Part shown: positions 17,591 to 26,569 of the stretch, piece by piece
How positions within the stretch are numbered: the stretch's first letter is position 1
Layout: every line of letters starts with the position of its first letter
From: Nostoc sp. NMS4
GTDB taxonomy: Bacteria > Cyanobacteriota > Cyanobacteriia > Cyanobacteriales > Nostocaceae
NCBI RefSeq assembly: GCF_017115095.1
Contig: NZ_JABXKI010000099.1
Coordinates: forward strand, 1 to 46,536
Direction: 5' to 3'
Length of the DNA: 46,536 nucleotides
The notes under the pieces: generated by a model
Databases searched by the model: none
Told to the model about the DNA's origin: nothing
Seen by the model: only the letters and a program-made list of their open reading frames with translations
Made by a program: the position numbers and the translations under genes

Positions 17591-18502
17591 ATGTCTAATT
17601 ATCCTAGTAATTCGATAGGTTTTATTTTACTAACTCATACAAAACCTCCACAAATTTACAGACTCATAAATAAGTTAAATAGTATGTTTAACTATCCTCT
17701 AATTGTCTGCCATCATGATTTTTCAAAATGTGATTTATCTGTAGATGCTCTGTCAAAAAATGTTTTATTAGTACGCCCTCATTTACAAACAGAGTGGGCA
17801 AATTTTGCTTTAGTAGAAGCTACAGTACAGGCACTTCGATTAATGTATGAGGTTCCACACACACCAGATTGGTTTGTATTACTCAGTGGGGCAGACTATC
17901 CCATTAAAACTGCAAAACAAATATTGGACGATCTGACCTCAAATTCTTATGATGCTTATATTCAGCATGAAAAAATCACTTATGAGACTTATAAATATGA
18001 TGACAGACCAAGCATTTTATGGCAAAAAAATTCCTATCAACGATACTGTACAAAATCGTTTTCTTTCCATTACTCAAAAAAATCTTTGGCGCATCTGAAT
18101 CTAGAAATATCCTTGGAACATCCGTTATTAACAAAACCTTTCCTTCCTTTTTCCAAAAAACTTGCTTGTTTTAGTGGAAGTCAATGGTTTTGTGCCAATA
18201 GCAAAGCTGCTAAGTACATTATCGATTTTCACAGCAAGAAAAATGCGTTAACTTTGTATTATAGTAAGCTTAAGTACACAGATGAGTCCTATTTTCAAAC
18301 TGTACTTGCTAATGCATCTCATCTGAAGCTGCAAAACGACCGACGACGCTATATTGATTGGTCAGATGGAGGTTGTCATCCCAAGACATTGCTAATGGAA
18401 GACTTGCCAAATTTGCTCGCCTCATCTGCTCACTTCGCTCGAAAATTTGACATTGATATAGATAGCAATATTCTTAATGAACTTGATAAGATTATATCTT
18501 AG
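17591..18502 (+). CDS. GT14-like beta-1,6-N-acetylglucosaminyltransferase family glycosyltransferase
   Basis: 303 residues, cytosolic, without a signal or membrane anchor. The pattern is that of bacterial core-2/I-branching (GT14) enzymes: IGFILLTHTKPPQIYRLI at the N-terminus, the nucleotide-binding region WFVLLSGADYPI (~95), then GSQWFCANSKAAKYI (~198), YTDESYFQTVLAN (~232, with the acidic pair), and RRYIDWSDGGCHPK (~253). The family transfers GlcNAc, xylose or other sugars to hydroxyls. It lies 153 bases downstream of mysD on the same strand, which makes an MAA glycosylation role attractive, but a terminator-like hairpin lies between them and GT14 genes also occur near polysaccharide loci. 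No strong ribosome site precedes the ATG. Confidence 0.85.
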   Translation: MSNYPSNSIGFILLTHTKPPQIYRLINKLNSMFNYPLIVCHHDFSKCDLSVDALSKNVLLVRPHLQTEWANFALVEATVQALRLMYEVPHTPDWFVLLSGADYPIKTAKQILDDLTSNSYDAYIQHEKITYETYKYDDRPSILWQKNSYQRYCTKSFSFHYSKKSLAHLNLEISLEHPLLTKPFLPFSKKLACFSGSQWFCANSKAAKYIIDFHSKKNALTLYYSKLKYTDESYFQTVLANASHLKLQNDRRRYIDWSDGGCHPKTLLMEDLPNLLASSAHFARKFDIDIDSNILNELDKIIS

Positions 18503-18537
18503 CAGTTACACCTTTCCAGGATTTGTAGTAAGCATTG

Positions 18538-18716
18538 AAGAAGAATTCAGAATTCAGAATTCAGGAGTCAGAATCAAGACGCGACGCTCTCTACGAGACG
18601 CTAAAAGCGAACGAGTACTCGCTAACGCTTCTCTACGAGACGCTACGCGAACGCTATCAGTGGGGGATTCAGACAGAATTCAATTCTGAATTCTGGCTCC
18701 TGACTCCTGAATTCTG
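18538..18716. repeat. MITE-like element with GAATTCAGGAGTCAG arms and internal GACGCT repeats
   Basis: The left arm (18538-18572) repeats AGAATTC and ends in GGAGTCAGAAT. The right arm (18683-18716) reads ATTCTGAATTC...CTCCTGACTCC. The interior has two copies of CTCTACGAGACGCTA-type sequence (~18590 and ~18634). It has the same arms as 8467-8586, enlarged by a nested repeat, and lies between the convergent glycosyltransferase and MFS genes. Confidence 0.75.
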
Positions 18717-18740
18717 TTTTGATAACCAATAAATTTTACC

Positions 18741-20183
18741 CTAACTACCCAAATCTTTTTTAACAATAAGTGGCACAAGTGAAGCTAATCGTAATACACC
18801 AGATACAATGAATACTTCTACTATGCCAAAAGACCCAGAAAATTGAGCGATGAAGCCACCGATAGTTGCTCCTAAAGCACCACTTGCACCAGCCACAGCT
18901 GCTGCTGTAGCAAAATAGATAGACTGATTTTTAACTGGTGCAATCTCTATCTGGAGATTGTTGTTACACAAGTCAACTCCTCCCCAATTAGCCCCAATGA
19001 AAATGTGTAACAGAGGCAACCACACCCAGAGGTCGAGAGGACTAGAACCCATCTTCAGCCACAGCCAGGGTATAACTGCAATTAGAATTCCAGTAGAAAT
19101 TAGAATCGGACGATTGCCTATTTTATCTGCTAATCTACCCCACACAATGAGCATTAGCATGTGTGCCCCTGCGCGCAGACTGTTATAGAAAGTTACCCAA
19201 CTCACATCCAGGTTTAAGGTATCTAGCAAGTAGAGGTTAAAAAACGGCGCACTCAAGTTAACAGCAAACGTCCATGAGCCGAAATAAAGTAGAAACACCA
19301 AAAAATTAGAGTTTTTCCAAATGCTGCTATCTATCTGGTTTTGAGAAGTTGGCATTTGCGGCAGAGAGATTGCTTGAGATACCTCACCAGATTCATTTGA
19401 TGCCGAGTCTGACTGAATCTCACTTGTTTGAGATGAGTTAGCATAATAAGTATTTTGTAATTGGGGATTTATATCTACTTGGAAATACTGACACCCCAAG
19501 CTTATAATTCCAAAGATAATGCCTAAGAGCAAAATCACCCCATAACCTTGAATAGCGCCGCCGTACCAATGTGATACAGCTAGACCGGCTATTGGCAAAG
19601 CGACCAACTCGGTTAAGTTGGCAAGGCTATTGCGTAGCCCAAAATATCTACCTCGTAATTGCCGTGGGACTAACATTGCTATCCAACTCAACCACGATGC
19701 GGCTCCTAGTCCTCCTAAAAAATGGCTGCATACGAGAATCAAAAGCGACAATATCACCAATTGGTTGGAATTAAGCCCTCCCCAACTAAAGCTAATAATG
19801 CCAATTACTAAAATCAGCCACAGTAGCCGACCAATCCCATGAGTGCGAAGGGAATACTGAAAGCGGCTAGTGCTGCGTTCAGACAAGTAAGCACCCATCG
19901 GCTGAAAGAGATTCACCAACATAGGGATAGAACTCACCATGCCAAATACCACCGGACTGGCATTCAACCCTACCAAGAAATTACCTAGCAAAATTCCGCC
20001 AGTGCCAATAGAGAAAATTGCTGCGAAAACACCATCGACAGTAGAAGCCGTCAAACTGGTACGAATACCATCTTTAGAAATACGAGGACTGAGTGTTGAG
20101 GTAGGAGAGAGTGTTGATGGTGAGGCAATTTGAGCAATTTCTATTGAAAGAGGCGCATCTGTTTCAATTTGAGAAGAATCCAT
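18741..20183 (-). CDS. Major facilitator superfamily transporter
   Basis: 480 residues with about twelve hydrophobic segments. There is a Ser/Thr-rich cytoplasmic N-terminus of ~40 residues (TLSPTSTLSPR) and a polar central loop (~245-290, SNESGEVSQAISLPQMPTSQNQ). MFS loop signatures are present: LSERSTSRFQ after the second helix and GRLADKIGNRP after the eighth. It is an inner-membrane secondary carrier; the substrate is not readable. It faces the MAA/glycosyltransferase block convergently, so MAA export is a possibility but nothing in the sequence proves it. Confidence 0.85.
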   Translation of the reverse strand: MDSSQIETDAPLSIEIAQIASPSTLSPTSTLSPRISKDGIRTSLTASTVDGVFAAIFSIGTGGILLGNFLVGLNASPVVFGMVSSIPMLVNLFQPMGAYLSERSTSRFQYSLRTHGIGRLLWLILVIGIISFSWGGLNSNQLVILSLLILVCSHFLGGLGAASWLSWIAMLVPRQLRGRYFGLRNSLANLTELVALPIAGLAVSHWYGGAIQGYGVILLLGIIFGIISLGCQYFQVDINPQLQNTYYANSSQTSEIQSDSASNESGEVSQAISLPQMPTSQNQIDSSIWKNSNFLVFLLYFGSWTFAVNLSAPFFNLYLLDTLNLDVSWVTFYNSLRAGAHMLMLIVWGRLADKIGNRPILISTGILIAVIPWLWLKMGSSPLDLWVWLPLLHIFIGANWGGVDLCNNNLQIEIAPVKNQSIYFATAAAVAGASGALGATIGGFIAQFSGSFGIVEVFIVSGVLRLASLVPLIVKKDLGS

Positions 20184-20356
20184 AAATATAGTATTTAAGA
20201 AAATAATTAGAATTTACGCATCATACATACAGCAGAATTCTGAATTCGAGAATAAAACAGGCTTTATATCTAGCTTTGAGACTTAGATTTGTACCTCACC
20301 AACTTAAAATCTGCTGTATGTACTATACTAATTTTGGGCTTTTGAGGTTTAAGCTT

Positions 20357-20377
20357 CCCCGGTCTAAAGACGCGGGG
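20357..20377. repeat. IS end hairpin at the tnpB side
   Basis: CCCCG (20357-20361) with CGGGG (20373-20377) and inside GTCT (20362-20365) with AGAC (20368-20371), one base bulged. It overlaps the tnpB stop codon and has the same design as 262-282. Confidence 0.75.
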
Positions 20378-21629
20378 ATTTCTGAAGAGTCCATAGTCGA
20401 ACTTTCTTAGGCTGACTTAAACAACCTCTACCTACTCCACTTAAGTCAAACTTAAATATCGCAGCTACTTTTCGCAAAATATTCCCGCTGCCGTTGCAGT
20501 CCGCGTTTATTTTGATTCCTTCTGCTGTTATGAATAAACCTCTACTGATTCTAGTACCGCTACTTTTCCACCCGTCGGGTTTTTCACCATATTTAGGTAG
20601 AACATCATTATCTGGGAACGACGTTTTTGACGTATAACTTTCCTCAGTCTCAATAAACTTTATTCCGTATTGTTCACACAATTGTTCGATACGTTTTTTT
20701 AATTTAGCTGTGGGGATTTGAACAAATTTTTGATTGTTCTTTTTACCCATATTTACACCGTCTTTCTGTCCTGTATTCCATCCAAAAACTATTGAACCAA
20801 TTTGATTTTCAATGCAATGGTTGATTACAATTCTCGCAGCTTTATTAACAGCATCTCGCATTGTACGATTGCGCTTTTCTGTAATTGCTGCGAGTCGATT
20901 TGACCAAAAGCCTTGGGGTTTTCCTTCTTTTATGCTGGCAGCTGACTTGTTGTACCACTGATTAATACTTTTGAGATGCAATCCATCAACAATAAAAGAT
21001 GTTCCAGCATTCGATACGCAAGTCAACCAGTTGTCTATTCCGTGGTCAATTCCTAATACTCTAGATTGATCTAGGTTAACAACTTCATTTTTTTGTTGAT
21101 AGACAAACTCAGCATAAAAGCATGTGTTTCTCGGTAAAATTCTAACCTCTTTTATCTCTGCCCAATCTAAATTAGACGGGAGAGGTAAATAAAAATCAGT
21201 TATACCAAACCAAGTTTTTACCTGATTACCTAGTGGGAATCTAATAAAATTGTCTTTTAGTTTAAGCCATCTTTTCGGATAAGTAACAGTAAATAAACCT
21301 CCAGGTTTTCTATAGTTAGTAACTTTTGGTTTTTGGCTTAAATCTCCTTTTTTAGCTTTTGCCAATAGCTGTTTAAAAGATTTAAAAGCTTCTCCAACAT
21401 TTAAGCAAGTTTGTTGCATTGCGGAGGCATAACCAGCATTAAAATGTTTATTTGTCTTCATCTCTGAAGTTAGGTCAAACCCCGTAACTATTTTGTGAGC
21501 TTTGAACCAAATTTGTCGCCCATAATAAACAGAACAATTGTAAAGATTGTTAGACTCTCTACAAAGATATTCTATTATTGCCTCGGTGTCAAAATCTGTT
21601 TTGATTAGTACCTGTTGACAGCCAAACAA
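20364..21629 (-). CDS. tnpB: TnpB variant without zinc finger and with altered RuvC-II
   Basis: 421 residues from a TTG start that gives the family-type N-terminus MFGCQQVLIKTD; no ATG lies nearby. RuvC-I is LGIDHGIDNW and RuvC-III is NADCNGSGNILRK, so two catalytic aspartates are present. Where canonical TnpB has the RuvC-II Glu (VxEDL) this protein has SIVFGWNTGQK. Where the CxxC...CxxC zinc finger should be it has ESYTSKTSFPDND. Glutamates in the ETEESYTSK segment could replace the missing one. This is a recognisable large TnpB subgroup. Its RNA-guided nuclease activity may be rearranged, weakened or absent. The stop lies within the element-end hairpin. Confidence 0.9.
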   Translation of the reverse strand: MFGCQQVLIKTDFDTEAIIEYLCRESNNLYNCSVYYGRQIWFKAHKIVTGFDLTSEMKTNKHFNAGYASAMQQTCLNVGEAFKSFKQLLAKAKKGDLSQKPKVTNYRKPGGLFTVTYPKRWLKLKDNFIRFPLGNQVKTWFGITDFYLPLPSNLDWAEIKEVRILPRNTCFYAEFVYQQKNEVVNLDQSRVLGIDHGIDNWLTCVSNAGTSFIVDGLHLKSINQWYNKSAASIKEGKPQGFWSNRLAAITEKRNRTMRDAVNKAARIVINHCIENQIGSIVFGWNTGQKDGVNMGKKNNQKFVQIPTAKLKKRIEQLCEQYGIKFIETEESYTSKTSFPDNDVLPKYGEKPDGWKSSGTRISRGLFITAEGIKINADCNGSGNILRKVAAIFKFDLSGVGRGCLSQPKKVRLWTLQKSPRL

Positions 21630-21704
21630 TTTATCTACCTTTTGATTGCTTATATTTATATGTTACATTATTGGTTGACAAGAGTCAATGTATCAACCAA
21701 TAAA

Positions 21705-22115
21705 ATGAGAAAAGATTCTATAGTGTATAGACATAATGAGCATTCTGTTGGGTTAGCTACTATTCATTTAGTTTGGATACCTAAACGTAGAAAACCTGTA
21801 TTAAAGGGTGATATCAAATTCAGGTTGGCTGAAATTTTAGACTCGGTTGCTCATGATAAAAATTGGATTATCCTAGCATTAGAAATAGCATCAGACCACG
21901 TTCACCTGCTTGTAGAGTATGATGAAAAAACACCTATCTGTGATGTTGTTAAAGCTTTTAAAGGACGTAGTTCTAAGTTATTGAGAGAAGAGTTCCCAGA
22001 ACTAAAAAAACTCCCGTCTCTTTGGACTAGGAGCTACTTTTACGACACATCAGGCAAAGTTAGTACAAGTAATGTGATGGCATATATAAATGATCCACAT
22101 CATGAAAGGCATTAA
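21705..22115 (+). CDS. tnpA: TnpA, IS200-type Y1 (HUH) transposase
   Basis: 136 residues from ATG 21705. A 30-codon upstream extension to 21615 overlaps tnpB and is not family-like. The HUH metal site is ASDHVHLLVEY, and the nucleophile tyrosine is in the C-terminal helix (SNVMAYIND). LVWIPKRRKPVLKG and LPSLWTRSYFYDTSG are typical of the family. It cuts and joins single-stranded ends at the hairpins. Length matches an intact enzyme. Confidence 0.92.
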   Translation: MRKDSIVYRHNEHSVGLATIHLVWIPKRRKPVLKGDIKFRLAEILDSVAHDKNWIILALEIASDHVHLLVEYDEKTPICDVVKAFKGRSSKLLREEFPELKKLPSLWTRSYFYDTSGKVSTSNVMAYINDPHHERH

Positions 22116-22153
22116 TCTTGAAAGCAGATAAATCTGCTCGTGTTGTTTTTCCA

Positions 22154-22175
22154 CCCCGCTCGCTTCGTGACGGGG
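22154..22175. repeat. IS end hairpin at the tnpA side
   Basis: CCCCG (22154-22158) with CGGGG (22171-22175), inner TCGC (22160-22163) with GTGA (22167-22170), one bulged base and loop TTC. It lies 39 bases after the tnpA stop. Confidence 0.72.
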
Positions 22176-22261
22176 CTACCAAACTCCCGGATATTTTTCG
22201 TGTCTAACACCCAAAACAGTAAATGTACGACTAAATCAGGGTTCAGTCATCACCTGAAATG

Positions 22262-22368
22262 TATATAGCAATCCTAAATCATTTGTAAAAATAAATTAAC
22301 CGCAGAGACGCAGAGAACGCAGAGAGAGGAATCAAAGATTTTCACGACTCATTTAGGATTGCTATATA
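22262..22368. repeat. 107-bp MITE-like repeat with perfect 18-bp terminal inverted repeats
   Basis: TATATAGCAATCCTAAAT at the left is exactly reverse-complemented at 22351-22368. The interior contains CGCAGAGACGCAGAGAACGCAGAGAG. A second, altered copy in the opposite orientation begins at 25804. The 22116-22754 gap holds this repeat, the one at 22441, and short palindromes near 22655-22710, but no gene. Confidence 0.8.
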
Positions 22369-22440
22369 TTGACTAATGCATATTATGGGAACTTTGTAAA
22401 GCTCGTAAGTCCTAATATGATTTTTTTTCTTAGTTACAAG

Positions 22441-22588
22441 TAGACGTAGGTTGGGTGGAGCGGAGCGCAACCCAACATATATCAGGATGTTGGGTTACGC
22501 AAAGCCTCCAACGCCACTTGCTACAACTCGGGGAACCCGCGCAACGCAGTGGCTCCCCAACCTACATTTTTTTTGCAACATTTTTTTT
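22441..22588. repeat. ~145-bp repeat (GTAGGTTGGG family), copy 1
   Basis: It begins TAGACGTAGGTTGGGTGGAG and ends CCCCAACCTACATTTTTTTT. The reverse complement is present, nearly unchanged, at 28539-28683. Both ends carry GTAGGTTGGG / CCAACCTAC so the unit is itself an inverted repeat. Confidence 0.8.
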
Positions 22589-22754
22589 AGCCTTGTCACG
22601 CCAGTAGGGTGTGTTAGCGACGGCGTATCCTTGTAAATGGTGCTTTACGACGTTCCGTCTAACTGTCAAACCCATTTTGACGGTTGGAGAGATGCGATAA
22701 ATCGCCGTCTCTACAGAAAATTTATTTGTCAATTAGTCCTTGACAGACTACTAG

Positions 22755-25340
22755 TTATTTTTCCTGAAATGTCCAGACTCCTTCATCCCAGTCTGATTCT
22801 GTTGGGGGTGATTGTAACCAATGCTGACAACGCAACAGATGCAACATAGCAGCTTTGTCCTGGCTGTCTGCTGCCAAAACATTAGCAAACTCTGCTCTGG
22901 CACGCGAAAACTCCCGCTTGAGGTAATACTCACGCCCTTTCTGATAATGCTCAATCACTTGCAATTTTTCGCTTTCAATCGGATTGGAACGCAAACCCAG
23001 TAATTCATATATGGCTACTGGCTCATTTCTGCCCTTGACACGAATGTAATCTAGTTCCCTAGCCCAAATATTATCTTGGCATGGTTTAAAAGTGTTATGG
23101 CTAATAATAATATCGCAACCATATTGCTTACTAACACTTTCTAATCGAGAACCAAGATTAACGCCATCGCCAATGGCGGTAAATTCCATCCGCTTACTAG
23201 AGCCGATATTCCCACTAATCACGGTATCAGAGTTGATGCCAATGCCGATTTTAATTCTGGGCTTATCATCTACATAGCGACGTAGATTAAATTCGTGCAG
23301 CCGAACGCGCATTTCTAAGGATGTTTGCACTGCCATCCAAGCATGTTCTTCTAATGGTAAGGGAGAACCAAATACAGCCATGATGGCATCGCCGATATAT
23401 TTATCAAGGGTGCCTTTATGTTTAAAAACTGCCTCCACCATTGATTCAAAATATTCATTGAGCATACTTACCACTTCTTCTGCTTCCAAGGTTTCAGTTA
23501 AAGTGGTGTAGCCGCGAATATCAGAAAATAAAATCGAAACCTCTTTACGAGCGCCTCCTAGTTTAGCGTCATCCAATTTCAGCAATTCTTCGGCTAATTC
23601 CTGGGTCATGTAGCGGTACATCGTACTCTTGAGCCGCTTTTCATCACTGATATCTTCCATCACCACCAGCGCCCCACGGATTTGCTCTTGGTCGCTAGCA
23701 TCGGCAATTGTGTTAATTGATAAATTAATACTGTGCGGTTTTATGCTATTGGTTATGAGTGTGCGATCAGGGTAATATTGCTGCCGGCCTTTTAAGTCAG
23801 CTGCATGTAAAGCATCCTGATACCACTTGCTAAAGTCACCTTCTTTGAGGGCGATCGCATCAGTAACTAATTTACCTTCTAAACGGTCTTCTGGCTCAAG
23901 TCCTAGCAAACGTTGAGCGCTTTCATTGGCGGCGATAATTAAGCCAGTTTTATCAGTGGAAATCACTCCATTGGAAAGACTACGCAAAATATCCCGTTGC
24001 ATTTGTTCTTGTTGCTTGACTGTGGCAAACAACTGGGCATTTTGCAGCGCTACTCCCGCTTGAATATTAAAAGCTTCCATGAACTCTTCATCGTTGCGGT
24101 CAAAACTAGCTTGGAAGCAGTCGGGAGCTTTCGGCCAATCAGCTGGATTGTAAGGGGGAAAATCACCAGTTTTCTTTTTATTTACGAGTTGGGTAACGCC
24201 AATCAGTTGTTGATCGGCATTGAATACTGGCATACAAAGTAAGCTACAGGTGCGATAGCCATTTTGCTGGTCTAGTTTTTGGGCTGTCTCTGAGTCAGGA
24301 TCGTAGTACAAATCAAAGCCAATATTTAGCTTTTTGCCAGAAACCGCTACTAAACCAGCAAAGCCTTTACCTATGGGGACTCGCAACTCTTTCGTTGAAC
24401 CATCATCCTGAGTGATTTTTGTCCATAATTCATGGCGATCGCGGTCTATTAACCATAGTGTACTGCGATCGGCATTCATCAGTTCTTTGGCTTCATCCAT
24501 CACCCGCTTTAGGGTGTCTTCTAAGTCGAGACTGCTTTGAGAGAGAGACTTAATCGCCTTCATTAGCGCCGCCACTGCTCTTTGTTTTTGGGTGGCTACA
24601 TAAAAAGAGCGTGAGGACTCTAAAATCAGGCGAATTGAAGGGGCAAATTCTTGAAATAATTGTTCGTCAGCCCAGATAAAACCTTTGGTATCAATGCGCT
24701 CTGCAAGTGGAGCATTGTGATTATTTCCAGATTTTAATTTATTCAGTAATTGTACTACTGCAACTAATTGCCCATGTTCATTTAAGAGTGGCAAAGCTAA
24801 CATGGTGTAGGTGCGATAGCCAGTTCTCTTTTCTTGTTCTTGGGCAAAATGCGATCGCGGATCGTTATAAAAATCAAAGGGAATATTAATAACTTCTTTA
24901 AAAGTGGCGACTTCACCAGCAATACCTTTATTAGCAGGGATGCGAATTTCTAAAGAGCGACCCCCCTCACTCTCAGCTAAAATTGACCAAAGTTCTTGTT
25001 TTTCTTCATCCAATAAAAATATTGTCGTCCGGTCTGCGCCCAGTAATTCCCCGGTTTTTAAGGTAATGGAATGCAACATTTCTTGCAGAATGGTTTCAAA
25101 CCCATGAGAATCCAGCATTGAAAGGGTTTGATGAACAATCTGTAATTTTTGCTCGACATCCTGAACTACCTGTTTAAAAGTATCCTGAGTTAGGGGAGCA
25201 AGAAACGTAGAAAAAGTTCCTTGTCTTGTGGCAAGAGCACCCACAGGAGCAGAATTTGCTGGTAATTCGAGGTTTTCTTGGTTGTGAACACCAATAATCA
25301 AATCGGTGGTCTCCCCACAACTTGCTTGATACGCTGACAT
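22755..25340 (-). CDS. cyaB: CyaB-type class III adenylate cyclase (GAF-GAF-PAS-cyclase)
   Basis: 861 residues, matching the architecture and size of Anabaena CyaB1/CyaB2. Two GAF domains come first (~70-225 and ~265-445), each with the NKFDE-like signature that marks cyclic-nucleotide-binding GAFs (INIPFDFYNDPRS and LNIGFDLYYDPDS). A PAS domain (~455-575) and a class III catalytic domain (~600-780) follow. Metal aspartates are in LFSDIRGYTT and YIGDAIMAVFG; the adenine-specifying lysine is in TLDKYIGD with Thr in EFTAIGD; the transition-state Asn/Arg pair is in GVNLGSRLES. So it should make cAMP, with GAF feedback by cyclic nucleotide. The C-terminal ~90 residues resemble one or two TPR helices. 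I cannot say whether it is the B1 or B2 ortholog. It is transcribed alone. Confidence 0.92.
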   Translation of the reverse strand: MSAYQASCGETTDLIIGVHNQENLELPANSAPVGALATRQGTFSTFLAPLTQDTFKQVVQDVEQKLQIVHQTLSMLDSHGFETILQEMLHSITLKTGELLGADRTTIFLLDEEKQELWSILAESEGGRSLEIRIPANKGIAGEVATFKEVINIPFDFYNDPRSHFAQEQEKRTGYRTYTMLALPLLNEHGQLVAVVQLLNKLKSGNNHNAPLAERIDTKGFIWADEQLFQEFAPSIRLILESSRSFYVATQKQRAVAALMKAIKSLSQSSLDLEDTLKRVMDEAKELMNADRSTLWLIDRDRHELWTKITQDDGSTKELRVPIGKGFAGLVAVSGKKLNIGFDLYYDPDSETAQKLDQQNGYRTCSLLCMPVFNADQQLIGVTQLVNKKKTGDFPPYNPADWPKAPDCFQASFDRNDEEFMEAFNIQAGVALQNAQLFATVKQQEQMQRDILRSLSNGVISTDKTGLIIAANESAQRLLGLEPEDRLEGKLVTDAIALKEGDFSKWYQDALHAADLKGRQQYYPDRTLITNSIKPHSINLSINTIADASDQEQIRGALVVMEDISDEKRLKSTMYRYMTQELAEELLKLDDAKLGGARKEVSILFSDIRGYTTLTETLEAEEVVSMLNEYFESMVEAVFKHKGTLDKYIGDAIMAVFGSPLPLEEHAWMAVQTSLEMRVRLHEFNLRRYVDDKPRIKIGIGINSDTVISGNIGSSKRMEFTAIGDGVNLGSRLESVSKQYGCDIIISHNTFKPCQDNIWARELDYIRVKGRNEPVAIYELLGLRSNPIESEKLQVIEHYQKGREYYLKREFSRARAEFANVLAADSQDKAAMLHLLRCQHWLQSPPTESDWDEGVWTFQEK

Positions 25341-26569
25341 AACTGGTATTTTATATAACAGGATGAGATTTTAGATTTAACAATGAGATTAAATTTATGT
25401 AAGTGGTGTTAAAAGCAACAATTGCTCGACATTATCCATAGTTTAATCCCTTGTTTAGCCAGCGTCATCCTGTGAATAAACGCTCAAGTTGATTACCAAC
25501 AAGCATGGCTTAACCAAAACCCCTTCCCCTTGGGGCATACAGATGATAAATAGAGGGTCAGACCCCTCAGATAAACGAAAAAACAATGTTTTACCCAGGC
25601 GATCGATTGCTAATGTTGCCTAATAATATTTTGCAAAGGCACTCTGATAAGCATTCCTGTATCCGTAGAGTATAGTCGATCGACCTGAAAATAACCGTGC
25701 ATTATAAGTAATTGTACTTAAAAAATATTAGCTCTAGCTCAACTGCGATCGCATCCTTTTGCAGATATGTCAGCCTGAAAAAGAAAGTGCTAAGTAAAAA
25801 ATACTATAGCAATCCTAAATGAGTCGTGAAAATCTCTGATTCTTCTCTCTGCGTTCTCTGCGCCACCCTGCGGGTTCGCTCTTAGCGTTCTCGTAGAGTA
25901 GCCGCAAAGCGTCTACTGCGGTTAGCTTAATGAATACGATGTTTAAAATAGACTACGCCTATGCATACAATTTTGTATTTATATTTGTGACTTTTAAAAC
26001 TTGGGATTGTTCGGGTAAACTGTTACCATGAAATGATTCATTGTTTATAAGTGTAAATTTAATCAGCAGACAATATTATCTTTTACTGTACATTTTCAGC
26101 TTTCCCGGACATCTAAAAAAATAAATATTTATGACAATTATCTGGAAGATGATATCAATTAGTTTTCATATTTACTTTACTGATTTATCATGAAGTTTAT
26201 ATATTTCTGCTAACTTTTTTTGAAAATTATAGTAACCTAAGTTTTAGTGAGTACCTTACTTGTTATCTACCATCTAGCTGAAAATAGCTATTTTGCAGGT
26301 ATGTACTACTAATCAAGAATTTTGCTGTAAGTTCTTGAATTTACCACTCCAATTTGTGTAGGGGTGACTATTTAGCTCCACAAGAACATTAGAACCCGTT
26401 TCTAGTACTTATGAAGAGATTCCCTTCTGCTGATTTGGTCGCCTGTGCATCACACCACACACCATCATGGCGGCAATTATCAGCAAACTCATTCTTGGCC
26501 GGAGGTTTACCATTATTGTTGTGCAAGTGATAATTTTGCCAAATCCCAAGACTAAGAGTTGCTCTACAA
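25341..26569. other. Gene-poor region between cyaB and a hypothetical gene
   Basis: 1.2 kb, AT-rich, with the cyaB upstream region at its left. Apart from the nested repeat at 25804-25925, I see only short hairpins (for example TCAAGAA...TTCTTGA around 26313-26339). A 34-codon minus-strand frame at 26409-26513 encodes one possible membrane helix but lacks a ribosome site. Confidence 0.55.
25804..25925. repeat. Copy of the CTATAGCAATCCTAAAT repeat interrupted by another repeat
   Basis: The first ~58 bases match the reverse complement of 22262-22368 (ATAGCAATCCTAAATGAGTC, then GCGTTCTCTGCG). After CTGCG a ~53-base GC-richer segment (CCACCCTGCGGG...AAAGCGTCTA) is inserted, and the match resumes at CTGCGGTTA. 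The second terminal repeat is missing. Confidence 0.7.

Larger units (their letters stand above)
20340..22190. mobile_element. IS200/IS605-family element with divergent tnpB and tnpA
   Basis: tnpB (minus) and tnpA (plus) are transcribed away from each other from a shared ~75-bp region. Both outer ends carry a CCCCG/CGGGG hairpin: 20357-20377 inside the tnpB 3' end and 22154-22175 just after tnpA. This is the IS605-like arrangement with right end at tnpB and left end beyond tnpA. Exact cleavage sites are not defined by the sequence, as this family makes no target duplication, so the outer limits are approximate. Both genes look intact. Confidence 0.82.

Noticed and set aside
26409-26513. 34-codon minus-strand frame with one hydrophobic segment
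   Set aside because: No Shine-Dalgarno sequence and no known family; cannot be supported beyond chance.
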